A stretch of DNA of 64,000 bases from SZAS-79 sp964599095 (GTDB lineage: Bacteria; Pseudomonadota; Gammaproteobacteria; Burkholderiales; SG8-39): positions 124,001-188,000 of the forward strand of contig CAZREB010000008.1 in the NCBI GenBank assembly GCA_964599095.1, in the 5' to 3' direction. Shown in pieces: positions 1 to 8,434 of the stretch; the first letter of the stretch is position 1, and every line of letters starts with the position of its first letter. Below the pieces are notes generated by a model that worked only from the letters and a program-made list of their open reading frames with translations, searched no databases and was not told the DNA's origin. A program made the position numbers and the translations under genes.

Positions 1-152
1 GCGAATTGGAGACTTTAGGGAGCGTCATCACGCTGGCCGGCCCGGTGAGAAGGAACCGGCCCGGGCGCCGGTCCTCGTCCACCGCGCGCTTGATCGCCAG
101 CAGCAGGCCGGGGGCACGCAGCAATCCCGCCGTGTCTTCGCGTGCCGCCGCC
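1..152 (-). pseudogene. Remnant of a DUF4143-type AAA ATPase
   Basis: Read on the minus strand this piece encodes AAAREDTAGLLR, then APGLLLAIKRAVDEDRRPGR, then FLLTGPASVMTLPKVS. These match the Walker B/sensor region of the DUF4143 family of ATP-binding proteins. The family normally has about a dozen residues (with the DEVQ Walker B core) between the first two blocks; here they are missing in frame. The P-loop and N-terminus are absent: homology stops near 152 and an AT-rich, non-coding stretch follows to about 320. The C-terminal side runs off the window. Family recognition is from memory of the motif; the internal deletion is read directly. Confidence 0.55.
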
Positions 153-320
153 GAGGTTGAAAAAATGGAATATTGCACGTGAATTTATGGATTCTAAGTC
201 CGAAAAAAATGGATTATCGATGGCACAGGAACGATAGAAATGTACTGGTATCGGCACAAAAAACACTCGAGATTGGCTCCAGTGCTTGGCCTTTGAAAAC
301 AAATTCCCCCAATTCCCGCC

Positions 321-420
321 TCACCGAATCCGCTTCTCCCTGCGCCCGAACCGCGGCATCCAGTTGCCGAGGCTGTCCGCGGACACGGCGACGTGGTGTG
401 CGCGGCCGATCGGCGGCTTA
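321..420 (-). pseudogene. lepB: lepB C-terminal fragment, second copy
   Basis: On the minus strand this stretch encodes PIGRAHHVAVSADSLGNWMP, then RFGRREKRIR and a TGA stop at 321-323. It closely matches the tail of the longer lepB remnant at 1001-1563 (RLLIGRAHHIAHFSD..., LGNWMPRFGRMGEKIR). Only about 33 codons remain, so it cannot make a signal peptidase. It begins exactly where the DUF5615 gene ends (stop at 418-420), so the toxin-antitoxin pair is bracketed by two lepB tails. Confidence 0.7.
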
Positions 421-738
421 CGGGATCTCTACCTCGGTGTAGCTTCCCGGCGTCGCAGCGTCGATCGCCCTGACTACTTCTTCAACGGCTCGTTGTACCC
501 GCGGCCAGCTCGGTGTGGAGAGCACAACCACGGCGATGCGCCTGGCTAGCAGGTTCTGCTGATACCGCAGATTCAGGTCGGTCGTAACGAGCAACGTGAA
601 CTCGGCGCGCTCCGCGGCTTCGAGAAGCTGCCCGTTCTTCATTGTCGACCACCCGAGCCCGAAGGCGGTTGCCACCTCATGATGCGCCAGCGAATTTCGC
701 AGCGGGACCGGCGTGCCTTGGTCGAACAGGACGCGCAC
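418..738 (-). CDS. DUF5615 PIN-like protein, probable toxin of a TA pair
   Basis: A 106-aa protein starting at a GTG (736-738), two bases after the stop of the DUF433 gene. It opens with MRVLFDQGTPVPLR, whose Asp is the usual first acidic residue of PIN-like folds, and carries VTTDLNLRYQQNL and VVVLSTPSWPR in the middle, as in the DUF5615 family. Members are PIN-domain-like and commonly paired with a DUF433 protein, so a ribonuclease-type toxin is likely but not shown here. The length is normal and the gene looks intact. It ends directly against a lepB fragment. Confidence 0.8.
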   Translation of the reverse strand: MRVLFDQGTPVPLRNSLAHHEVATAFGLGWSTMKNGQLLEAAERAEFTLLVTTDLNLRYQQNLLARRIAVVVLSTPSWPRVQRAVEEVVRAIDAATPGSYTEVEIP

Positions 739-740
739 TT

Positions 741-962
741 TCAGGCGGGAGCCAATGCGCTCCGCGCGGCGTGCTCAAGGACGGCGCGAACCTGCTCCGC
801 AGTGACTCCGGGAAACCATTCGACAAATTGCGACACTTGCGCGCCATCTTCGAGATTCTCGAACAGGGCCGCCACGGGCACGCGAGTGCCGCGGAACACC
901 CAGGCACCGCTCACGCGATCCGGGTCGCGCTCGACCATCGGGCAGGAAGACCAGTCGATCAT
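741..962 (-). CDS. DUF433 family antitoxin-like protein
   Basis: A 73-aa protein with the DUF433 pattern: an N-terminal stretch with an Arg/Asp-rich turn, GAWVFRGTRVPVAALFENLE, then FVEWFPGVTAEQVRAVLEHA. DUF433 proteins are small helix-turn-helix-like partners of DUF5615 PIN-like proteins. The downstream gene starts two bases after this stop, so the two are co-transcribed, antitoxin first, as expected for a TA module. It starts 38 bases downstream of the stop of the larger lepB remnant, with no other promoter obvious. Confidence 0.8.
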   Translation of the reverse strand: MIDWSSCPMVERDPDRVSGAWVFRGTRVPVAALFENLEDGAQVSQFVEWFPGVTAEQVRAVLEHAARSALAPA

Positions 963-1000
963 GATTCCACCATTCTACGCCGGTGCCCTCTCGTTTCGGC

Positions 1001-1563
1001 CTACCGGATCTTCTCCCCCATCCGCCCGAACCGCGGCATCCAGTTGCCGAGGATGTCCGCGGAGGCGTCGGAAAAATGCGCGATGTGGTGGGCGCGCCCG
1101 ATCAGCAGCCTGCGCGGGACCGGGCCGATGTAGCGGGAGTCGGGGCGGCCGTCGCCGAGGAAGAAGTAGCTGTCCGGCGGGACACGCTCGGAACAGGGGA
1201 ACCCAGGTTCCCCCGTTACCCCCTCCTATGGTCCGAAAGTGCGCGCGGCGTTCAGTACGGGCAGGAACTGGACCGCGTGTTCCCTGCCTGCGATCCGCTC
1301 GGTGGTCCTGAGGCCGGTCGTCGTGGCGCCGTCTTCCAGCCTTTCGCTGACCTGCGCCGGCTTGCCGTATTCGGCGGCCCGGCCGTTGATGAAGAGCACT
1401 TCGTCGCGCTGTTCCACCACGTCGCCCGGGAGCGCGACCAGGCGCTTGATCAGGCGCACCCCGTCGGCCGGGGAGGTGAAGGTGATTACGTCACCGCGCT
1501 TCGGTTCGCCGAGGCGGGCGAGCGAGATGTCGGTGAGCGGGAGCTTGAGGTCGTAGGCACCCT
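1001..1563 (-). pseudogene. lepB: Signal peptidase I gene, 5'-truncated and interrupted
   Basis: The minus strand encodes AYDLKLPLTDISLARLGEPK, then RGDVITFTSPADGVRLIKRL and VALPGDVVEQ, a stop, a short repeat-derived piece, and VPPDSYFFLGDGRPDSRYIG with the LepB tail. These are the general-base Lys region (RLIKRLVALPGD) and the GD(N/G) box of signal peptidase I. The N-terminal membrane segments and the catalytic Ser box (PSGSM) are missing: homology begins at KGAYDLK, immediately after the ygjP stop at 1570. A 35-bp repeat (1192-1226) is inserted in frame but brings a TAG. The gene is dead in at least two ways. Confidence 0.8.
1192..1226 (+). repeat. Palindromic dispersed repeat, copy 1
   Basis: The core GGGGAACC-CA-GGTTCCCC is a perfect 8-bp inverted repeat, followed by a C-rich tail ending CCCCCTCC. 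The copy lies inside the lepB remnant. Related copies are at 20997-21030, 25673-25706 and 25713-25746 (both reversed), and a diverged one at 32826-32860. Confidence 0.85.
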
Positions 1564-1569
1564 TTCCAC

Positions 1570-1884
1570 CTAGACGCTAAAAAGTCGCCGTAACTCGTCT
1601 TCATGTGCCTCATACGCACCCAGGTGAGCACGCATCAGGCTTTTCCAGAGTTTTCCATGGTTAGGAACAAAGAAGTGGAGCAACTCGTGGACGATAACGT
1701 AGTCCCACAGCTCGGCCTTCAGGTCGGGTAGCTCGTCGCTGAAATTCAAATGGCCCGCGGTAGAACATGACGCCCATTTATTGCGCATGGGGCGAACCCC
1801 CAGCCAGACGACTTTTACATCCAGTTTTTCGGCCCAGTGACGGACACGCTGTTTGAACTCTTCTTTGTGATCGGTCGCGGTCAT
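1570..1884 (-). CDS. YgjP-like M48-type metallopeptidase
   Basis: The likely start is the ATG at 1882-1884 (MTATDHKEEF), which overlaps the hsdR stop region and gives 104 aa; an upstream in-frame start would only add hsdR-derived residues. The protein has WASCSTAGHLNFSDEL followed by the zinc motif VIVHELLHF, the YgjP/SprT-like HExxH signature. It is about half the usual YgjP length, so it consists of the catalytic core only. Members often sit directly downstream of hsdR in type I restriction loci, as here. A role in controlling or maturing the restriction complex is inference. Confidence 0.75.
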   Translation of the reverse strand: MTATDHKEEFKQRVRHWAEKLDVKVVWLGVRPMRNKWASCSTAGHLNFSDELPDLKAELWDYVIVHELLHFFVPNHGKLWKSLMRAHLGAYEAHEDELRRLFSV

Positions 1885-1888
1885 CGGT

Positions 1889-4810
1889 CTAAATCCGATT
1901 CGCCTTCTCCAACAGGATGAACAACTCATCCACCATGGCAGTCACCCGGTCCAGATCGTCGGTCTCGGCGAAAATGGCGAAGGTGACTTTCTTGCGCAGT
2001 TCGCGCAGGGCGCTTTCGCTTCGCTTCCAGTTGGGGAACTCGCTGAAAGCCTGGCGGATCCTGCGGCTGACCGCTTCCGCATTCTGAATCTTCGCGTCGA
2101 GCAGACTGCGATAGACGAAGTAAGTGAGTCCATCGAACGACTTCTCGGCCTGCTCCTTTTTGCGGACCTCGTTGGTTTCGACTTCCTTGAGCAGGGCTGC
2201 CATCGCTTCGGCAGTGCTGGTCTGGCGCTCTTCGAAACTTTCCCGCACCGCCTGGGCGCGCTCGGCCATCGCGACGAGATAAGGATCGTCGCTCGCTTCC
2301 TCGGCCTGCTTCTCGATGCTCTTGATCAGGTTGATGACCTTGGTTCCCTCGCCCCCCTTTCGATTCTTGATCAGGTCGATGGTGTCCGCGTTGATCTTCA
2401 CGAAGTCGTCCACCCTTTCGACGCCGTAGCTGCCTATCTGTTGCTGCACCAGCAGATTGGTCTTCCGCTGGAAATCCCGGTCCACCATCACGTACTTTGT
2501 GTAAGCCTTGCGGACAACGTGGTAGATGGCGGACAGCGTGCCGTAATCCCCGAGGAACGGCCGCAGGAAAGCATCGGGCGAGATGATCTCGTAGAGCATC
2601 TCGATCTCCTTGTATTCCTTGAAGAACGCCTTGCGCCGCTCCGGGTCGCGGAAGTGCTCGATCAGGGTGTCCACGTCCTTGTCGTCGAAGTTGCGCTCGA
2701 TCAGGCCGAGGTAGGCCGGAGCCCCGGAATCCATCTTGTTCTTGAACAGCACCTTCAACAGCTTCAGGTCCTTGACGATGGCATTGATCTCGTCGCTATC
2801 GAACGCTAGGGCCTTCTCAAGTTTGTCGAAGATCCCGACAAAATCCAGAACGAAGCCGTGGGGCTTTACCATCTCCTGCGCCTCGTTCTCGTAGGGGCGG
2901 TTCACCCGGGCGATGGCCTGGAGCAAGGTGTGGTCACGCATGGGCTTGTCGAGATACATGGCGTAGAGCACGGGCGCGTCGAACCCGGTAAGAAGTTTCT
3001 CGGTGACGATCAGGATCTTCGGTTGCTGGTCGAGCTTGCCGAAGCTCTTGCGGATCTGTCGCTCCTTCTTCGGGTCGAGGTGAAATTCCTTAAGCAGTTT
3101 CGAGTCGTTATTGCTGCCGGTGTAGACGACCTCGGAATATTCAGGCGGTAGGTACTGATCGAGGGCGTGCTTGTAGTGCGCGCAGGCTTCGCGGTCGACA
3201 CCGACGAGGAAGGCCTTATAGCCGAGCGGCTCGACGTTTTCGCGGTAGTGGGTGGCGACGAACTGTGCCACCTGCTGGATGCGCTCCCTGCCCTTGAGGA
3301 AGTTCTTCAGGTTCACCGCCCGATCGAGGATCTTGTTCAGTTCCTCGATGTCGGCCACGCCCTCGGCTTCGGCCAGCGACAGAAATTCCTTCTCCAGGGT
3401 CTCGTGCGGAACGAGCATTTCGTTCGGGGCGATCTGGTAGTAGAGCGGCAGCGTGGTGCCGTCCTCGATGCTGTCGGCAATGGAATACTTGTGCAGGTAG
3501 CCCTGGTCGTCCTCGCAGCCGAAAGTCTTGAAGGTGCCTTTGCCGTGGGCGGTCTTGTCCACCGGAGTGCCGGTGAAGCCGATGAAGGTCGCGTTCGGCA
3601 GTCCGGCCATGAGGAAGTTGCCGAGGTCGCCGCCGGTGGTGCGGTGGGCTTCGTCGATGAGCACGTAGATGTTCTTGCGCGTGTTGAGGTCGGCCGGCAT
3701 GTCGCGGAACTTGTGGATCATCGTCACGATGATGCCGCGGTAGTCGTCGCGCAGCAGTTGGTTGAGCCGGGCGATGCTGACGGCGTGCTCCAGGTTGCCC
3801 AGGCCGAGCGCAGCCAGGTTCTTGAGCATCTGGTCTTCCAGCTCGTTGCGGTCGATCATCAGCAGGACGGTGGGCTTGTCCGCTTCGGGTGCGCGGAAGA
3901 GCTTTTCGGCCGCCTTGATCATGGTGAAGGTTTTGCCGCTGCCCTGGGTGTGCCAGACGAGGCCTCGGGTGCGCTTGCTATCTAGGGCGCGGCTGACGGT
4001 CGCCTCCACCGCGCCGGTCTGGTGCTGGCGCAGGATGTATTTGTTGAGTTCCTCGTCCTTCTCGGCAAAGACGATGTAGTCCTTCAGGAAGGCGAGTACC
4101 TGGGGAATGGCGCAGAAGCTCTTTACCTTGGCTTCCAGCTTGCCGACCTCCGCGTCTTTCCAGTTGAAGATGTTGCGCCGCACCGTGTTCCAGCTCACGC
4201 CGTAGGAAAAGCCGATGGCGTCGGTGGCGGTGAAAATCTGCTGCGATACGAAGAGTTCGGGCGTCTCGAGGTGGTAACGGCGGATCTGGTCGACCCCCAG
4301 GGCGATCGCCTCGTCCTTGTTGGCGTTCTTGCACTCAATTACAAGTACGGGGATGCCGTTGATGAGGAAGACCACATCCTCGCGCGTGCCGTAGTGGCCG
4401 TTGTGAAAGGCCCACTCTTCGGTGACTTCAAAGACGTTGTTCGCCGGATTGTCGTAGTCGATCAGGATCAGGTCGCGCTCGCGCTTTTCCTCGTGGTCGA
4501 AGAACTTGCCCCGGTTGCGCAAGTGCTCGACGAATTCCCGATTCCCGTAGATGTCCGTGTGGAGGTGGCGGAACTGCCCAAGCAGGGCGCCTTCGGCCTC
4601 GGCGTAGCGGGGGTTGAATTCCCGCAGCTTGGCGTCCAGCAGGTCGTCGAAGAAGAGCGAGCGGTTCTTGGCGCGGTCGGCAGGTGGCACCTCCGGATCA
4701 AACCCGCGCCGCTGCTCGGCTTCTTCGCGGGACACAACAGTCCAACCAATTGCCGCGGCATACTTGAGGACCCGGGTCTGGACGGTTTTGTGTTCTCCGG
4801 GGGCGGGCAT
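1889..4810 (-). CDS. hsdR: Type I restriction enzyme, R (motor/nuclease) subunit
   Basis: A 973-aa protein of normal HsdR length. The PD-(D/E)xK nuclease is near residues 145-161 (DVVFLINGIPVLVIECK). The SF2 translocase follows with Walker A TQGSGKTF (about 288-295), DEAH (386-389) and motif III FTGTP (412-416), then VTEKLLTGFDAP and ARVNRPY in the second RecA domain. HsdR joins HsdM2S to translocate DNA and cut at a distance. It starts two bases after the gajB stop and is followed by ygjP, so it is the sixth gene of the hsdM-to-ygjP operon. All key motifs look intact. Confidence 0.95.
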   Translation of the reverse strand: MPAPGEHKTVQTRVLKYAAAIGWTVVSREEAEQRRGFDPEVPPADRAKNRSLFFDDLLDAKLREFNPRYAEAEGALLGQFRHLHTDIYGNREFVEHLRNRGKFFDHEEKRERDLILIDYDNPANNVFEVTEEWAFHNGHYGTREDVVFLINGIPVLVIECKNANKDEAIALGVDQIRRYHLETPELFVSQQIFTATDAIGFSYGVSWNTVRRNIFNWKDAEVGKLEAKVKSFCAIPQVLAFLKDYIVFAEKDEELNKYILRQHQTGAVEATVSRALDSKRTRGLVWHTQGSGKTFTMIKAAEKLFRAPEADKPTVLLMIDRNELEDQMLKNLAALGLGNLEHAVSIARLNQLLRDDYRGIIVTMIHKFRDMPADLNTRKNIYVLIDEAHRTTGGDLGNFLMAGLPNATFIGFTGTPVDKTAHGKGTFKTFGCEDDQGYLHKYSIADSIEDGTTLPLYYQIAPNEMLVPHETLEKEFLSLAEAEGVADIEELNKILDRAVNLKNFLKGRERIQQVAQFVATHYRENVEPLGYKAFLVGVDREACAHYKHALDQYLPPEYSEVVYTGSNNDSKLLKEFHLDPKKERQIRKSFGKLDQQPKILIVTEKLLTGFDAPVLYAMYLDKPMRDHTLLQAIARVNRPYENEAQEMVKPHGFVLDFVGIFDKLEKALAFDSDEINAIVKDLKLLKVLFKNKMDSGAPAYLGLIERNFDDKDVDTLIEHFRDPERRKAFFKEYKEIEMLYEIISPDAFLRPFLGDYGTLSAIYHVVRKAYTKYVMVDRDFQRKTNLLVQQQIGSYGVERVDDFVKINADTIDLIKNRKGGEGTKVINLIKSIEKQAEEASDDPYLVAMAERAQAVRESFEERQTSTAEAMAALLKEVETNEVRKKEQAEKSFDGLTYFVYRSLLDAKIQNAEAVSRRIRQAFSEFPNWKRSESALRELRKKVTFAIFAETDDLDRVTAMVDELFILLEKANRI

Positions 4811-4812
4811 GG

Positions 4813-6576
4813 CTATGCCGTCGCTTCGCGAATTGCGGTAATCAGCGGTGATTCATTTTGATCATACAAGAGATGGACCTCAGTCTTTGCCCGAGTCACA
4901 CCGACGTAAAACAAACGCGCCGCCTCCTCAATTTCATCGTCATTGGTCGCATACTGACTAGGAAAGTCACCGAGTTCGAGGCCGATCATTACCACCGCTT
5001 GAAACTCCAGTCCCTTCGAACTGTGCAAGGTGATCAGATTAATTTGATCCTTGCTTCGTCCTTGGTTGGCGAAGACTTCGACGGTCAAGTGCTCAAGAGG
5101 TTTGCCCGCCTTCGTCAACGCGTAGAGGTTCATTAAGGTCTCGTGCTCATCAGCTAAGCCAGGCTCCGTCGCAAAAGCCTCCTTTAAGGCAGAGTTGTAG
5201 AGCAGGCCAACCCACTTCCTGAGCGGCATTGAGGCGTCACGATTTTCAAATAGGCAGCGAATCAAGGGGACCCTAGCATTAAGGGCGCTCGATTCGTCCT
5301 TGAGCCCTGGGCGAAGTAGTCGCCACGCCTTCAAAATCTGGCCAAGTTGAACACTTCCGGATTTCCAGCCGCCGGAACACCAGGCCGCCGCATCCGTCAA
5401 GAACTCAATCAGCCTCGTCCGTTTGATAAGAACGCCGTTGTCCAGTCTAAAGTAGCGAAGCCCACGCTCGTCAGCGGCTTTCGCGATCGAACTTCCCTCG
5501 CGGAATGTCCGATAAAGAAATGCGATGTCGCCTAGTTGCCAATCGGGATGCGCTTCAAGCATCTTGGGAATGATCTCGTCCAGTGCATAACAGGCTTGTC
5601 CGTCCACATTCTTACCGACTTCATGAATCGTAATCACGCCTTGCCGCCCATCATGCGACTCTGAATCCGGTGGATCATTAAGTAGGGTCTTCGACGCATC
5701 AATGATCTGGGTTGCACAACGATAATTTAGCTTGAGGTGGATCGCTTCTACCTGAGGCATCCTGTGAAGGTCTCGCAGCAAGCTAGGCTTTGCACCGGTG
5801 AAACCGTAGATTGACTGATCCGGATCCCCTACGGCAATGATCCGGACTCCTGCTCTCAGCATCAGGTTGCATATCATCCGATGGAGTGGCAGTCCAAGGT
5901 CTTGATACTCGTCGATCACAATCACTGGAAACTTAGATCGAAGACACTTCCGTACCCAATCAAAGCCTTCTATGGCTTGAAGTCCAGCCAAAACCAAACC
6001 ATCGAAATCGATCAACCCATCATCGAGAAGCAAACGTTCGTACTCCTCAATGATTGCGGTGTATTGGGCATTTGCCGCTCTCCATTCTTCAGACGTTTTG
6101 TCGGGAACCATCCTTCGCAGTCGATCAAGACTCATCCGATACCATTTACCCGGCAACGTACCCTTGATTGTTTGAAAGGCCCGCCTAAATAATTCCTCAG
6201 ACTTAGAGGGTGTAGCGACAACAATAGGATTCGGAACTGCGATTCCCGCCATTGCCGCATAAGGCATCACTATTTCCGTCAACGCGAAAGAATGGATCGT
6301 GGAAACAAGGATTCGAGATCGATCATCAACGCCCAGAGCGCTGAGGCGACTTCGCAGTTCACGGACGCATTCATTGCTGTAGGTTATGCATGCCAGACGC
6401 TGCGGTCGCCGAATTTCCTCTTCAAGAATACGTGCAACTTTAATCGTGATGGTCTTCGTCTTTCCGCTGCCGGGGCCCGCGAGAATGGCGCAGCTCTTTT
6501 CAGATTCATACGCTTGCCACTGCCCTTCGTTCTCCCGGAGTTCTTCCGCCGCTTCAATGTATGCCGCCGAACTCAT
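4813..6576 (-). CDS. gajB: Gabija helicase GajB (UvrD/Rep-like)
   Basis: A 587-aa SF1A-type protein starting at the ATG (6574-6576) that overlaps the gajA TGA, which decides against an upstream start. Walker A AGPGSGKT is at residues 33-40, motif Ia ITYSNECVRELRSRL follows, the Walker B variant DEYQD is at 222-226, and GDPDQSIYGF at 250-259. The C-terminal motifs include ITLHSSKGLEFQAVV and LFYVGVTRAKTEVHL. In Gabija systems GajB partners the OLD nuclease GajA and is thought to sense or consume nucleotides and DNA ends during phage infection. The gene directly follows gajA and precedes hsdR. Base composition is lower in GC than hsdR. Confidence 0.85.
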   Translation of the reverse strand: MSSAAYIEAAEELRENEGQWQAYESEKSCAILAGPGSGKTKTITIKVARILEEEIRRPQRLACITYSNECVRELRSRLSALGVDDRSRILVSTIHSFALTEIVMPYAAMAGIAVPNPIVVATPSKSEELFRRAFQTIKGTLPGKWYRMSLDRLRRMVPDKTSEEWRAANAQYTAIIEEYERLLLDDGLIDFDGLVLAGLQAIEGFDWVRKCLRSKFPVIVIDEYQDLGLPLHRMICNLMLRAGVRIIAVGDPDQSIYGFTGAKPSLLRDLHRMPQVEAIHLKLNYRCATQIIDASKTLLNDPPDSESHDGRQGVITIHEVGKNVDGQACYALDEIIPKMLEAHPDWQLGDIAFLYRTFREGSSIAKAADERGLRYFRLDNGVLIKRTRLIEFLTDAAAWCSGGWKSGSVQLGQILKAWRLLRPGLKDESSALNARVPLIRCLFENRDASMPLRKWVGLLYNSALKEAFATEPGLADEHETLMNLYALTKAGKPLEHLTVEVFANQGRSKDQINLITLHSSKGLEFQAVVMIGLELGDFPSQYATNDDEIEEAARLFYVGVTRAKTEVHLLYDQNESPLITAIREATA

Positions 6577-8414
6577 TCCAACTTCCTTTTCAGATACGTA
6601 AGGGCGTCGGCAATGTAAGGTGGGCACACATCGAGATTGTTCTGCTGGAGCACTGCACTTAGGCGCTGAGCAAAACGACCTTTGCCTACGGAATTTATGT
6701 CCTTCAGAAGTTGTTCTGTGACCAGGGTGCCTGGATCTTCGGCAAGTTCATCAAACCTCTCGTGGATCTTCGTGTTTGTCGTGAGGCCCTTGATGGCCTC
6801 AGCGAATGCCTCATGTGCGCCGTTTTTGAAAAGATCTATTTCGAAAGTGAAGTCGTTGAGGAAAACTCCATGCAGTGGAGCGGCCTTCAGCACTTCCTCA
6901 AACGTGGCTTGGTCCCATTCTTCTTCGGGGAATAGGTGCACCATGATTGAATTCACAACACGAGTCGCCCCATAGCTCTCTTGTTGAACTTCGTCATCTG
7001 GATCACCGTCTTCTTGACTAATCTCCTCGTCAATGGGGTCGAAATCTGTGAGAAGGACAAAAGGGCATTTCAAACCCTTTCGGCCAAGTAGCCGAACATA
7101 GGGTCCAAAGTTCGTTCCCGAAATGGAACACACCGTTATCCCGTACTCGTCAAAATCAAAATTAGGTTCATGAAGTCTTGCTAGTGTAGGTAACAGAAAT
7201 TTCTCTGAGTCGCCTTCGACAAGGATCACGCCCTTAGAAAAGAACAGCTCCCCTCGCGTAACGTCGATATAGCGCTCGAGGTCCTCAATTTCGGCTTCCT
7301 CAAGGTCAATTCCATGAAGCGATCGTCCGACTGTATGGTCTTGTCCGGCGTCGCGCCGGAGCACCACGACGTTCTTCAAAGGTGCAACGCTGGCAATATT
7401 AGGTGAGTGGGTGGTTAGTATGATGTTTCGGGCAGGCCGCTCCTCTCCGGCTCCACCTCTTACCCTAAGATAGTTGCGATAGATCCTCCGTTGAAGATGC
7501 GGATGCAAATGCGCCTCGGGCTCTTCAATTGCCAAGAACGTGTGTTGTCGGACTCCCTCATCGACCAGATGCTGGTTCTCGAGCTGCTTGAGCGCCAAAT
7601 AAAGAACATTTGCGGATCCAAGACTGGCTTCGGATACTCCTCTCTTTCCTCCGTCGATCATCAGTTGAAGGGCTCGCAACAGTTTTCCCGGGTCAGTAGG
7701 GGCGAATCCGAGAGCTGTTTCGATTGCGTGCTTTTCACCGACCATTTCGGTCAATTGGGTGTTCACGTCGTCAACGATCTTCGAAAGTTCGGGCAATTCT
7801 GCGATTTTCTCCGTCGTCGCCTGAACTTCATCCGCTATTTCCTGGAGCGCGTCTTCATCAATATCGGAAGCTGCGCGGTCAAGAAGTGGTCGGAACGGAG
7901 AGCGCGCCCATCGCGCCAAATCTCCTTCGGCGTCCCGCAATGCCGGAAACAGATCCATTGGCATCCAACGCCTCAATTCGTATCCGATTGTGTTCTCAGT
8001 TCTCTCACCTCCGAAGACGATGAATTCGTAATCAGCTTCACTGCGGGGTGCGGCTTCTAGCCCCGAAATAGGTTGGAACCGATATGTAATGCGCGCCACC
8101 ATTGGGTCCGGCTTCACCAAGCTGTCAGCAAGGATGGCGAGAAGATTCTCGTTTTCTTCAAAATCGCTAAATTCGAGCGCGATTTCGATTACGTCGTCTT
8201 CTTTTAATGGGCGCTCTAATCCGTCCCAAAAATCATCCAAGCGAAGCTGGCGTACAGAGTCCGGCAGCGATGGGTCAAGTATTAGACGCAAAGCGAATAG
8301 AAGATTCGTTTTACCAACCTTGTTCTCGCCAAGAATTACCGCATGTTCGCCTAGCCGCACATTCAGGTTTTTGAAGTTCCTGAAATTCTTGATTCTTATT
8401 CGGCTCAGTCTCAT
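6573..8414 (-). CDS. gajA: Gabija nuclease GajA (OLD family ATPase-TOPRIM)
   Basis: A 613-aa protein with an N-terminal ABC-type ATPase and a C-terminal TOPRIM nuclease. Walker A is GENKVGKT (29-36), with Lys-Val where many OLD proteins have Asn-Ser. The signature region is SLGSANVLYLAL (264-275), Walker B FLAIEEPE (293-300) and the H-loop THSPN (335-339). TOPRIM acidic residues are VEGDSEK (Glu400) and LTDFDP (Asp457, Asp459). An OLD protein of this length immediately upstream of a UvrD-like gene, with ATGA overlap, is the Gabija arrangement. It begins 20 bases after hsdS. GC is visibly lower than in hsdM or hsdR. Confidence 0.87.
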   Translation of the reverse strand: MRLSRIRIKNFRNFKNLNVRLGEHAVILGENKVGKTNLLFALRLILDPSLPDSVRQLRLDDFWDGLERPLKEDDVIEIALEFSDFEENENLLAILADSLVKPDPMVARITYRFQPISGLEAAPRSEADYEFIVFGGERTENTIGYELRRWMPMDLFPALRDAEGDLARWARSPFRPLLDRAASDIDEDALQEIADEVQATTEKIAELPELSKIVDDVNTQLTEMVGEKHAIETALGFAPTDPGKLLRALQLMIDGGKRGVSEASLGSANVLYLALKQLENQHLVDEGVRQHTFLAIEEPEAHLHPHLQRRIYRNYLRVRGGAGEERPARNIILTTHSPNIASVAPLKNVVVLRRDAGQDHTVGRSLHGIDLEEAEIEDLERYIDVTRGELFFSKGVILVEGDSEKFLLPTLARLHEPNFDFDEYGITVCSISGTNFGPYVRLLGRKGLKCPFVLLTDFDPIDEEISQEDGDPDDEVQQESYGATRVVNSIMVHLFPEEEWDQATFEEVLKAAPLHGVFLNDFTFEIDLFKNGAHEAFAEAIKGLTTNTKIHERFDELAEDPGTLVTEQLLKDINSVGKGRFAQRLSAVLQQNNLDVCPPYIADALTYLKRKLE

Positions 8415-8434
8415 GTATTGGTAACCTCAGGGTT

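Noticed and set aside
1001..1563. Functional signal peptidase I
   Set aside because: Catalytic Ser region absent and an in-frame TAG present.
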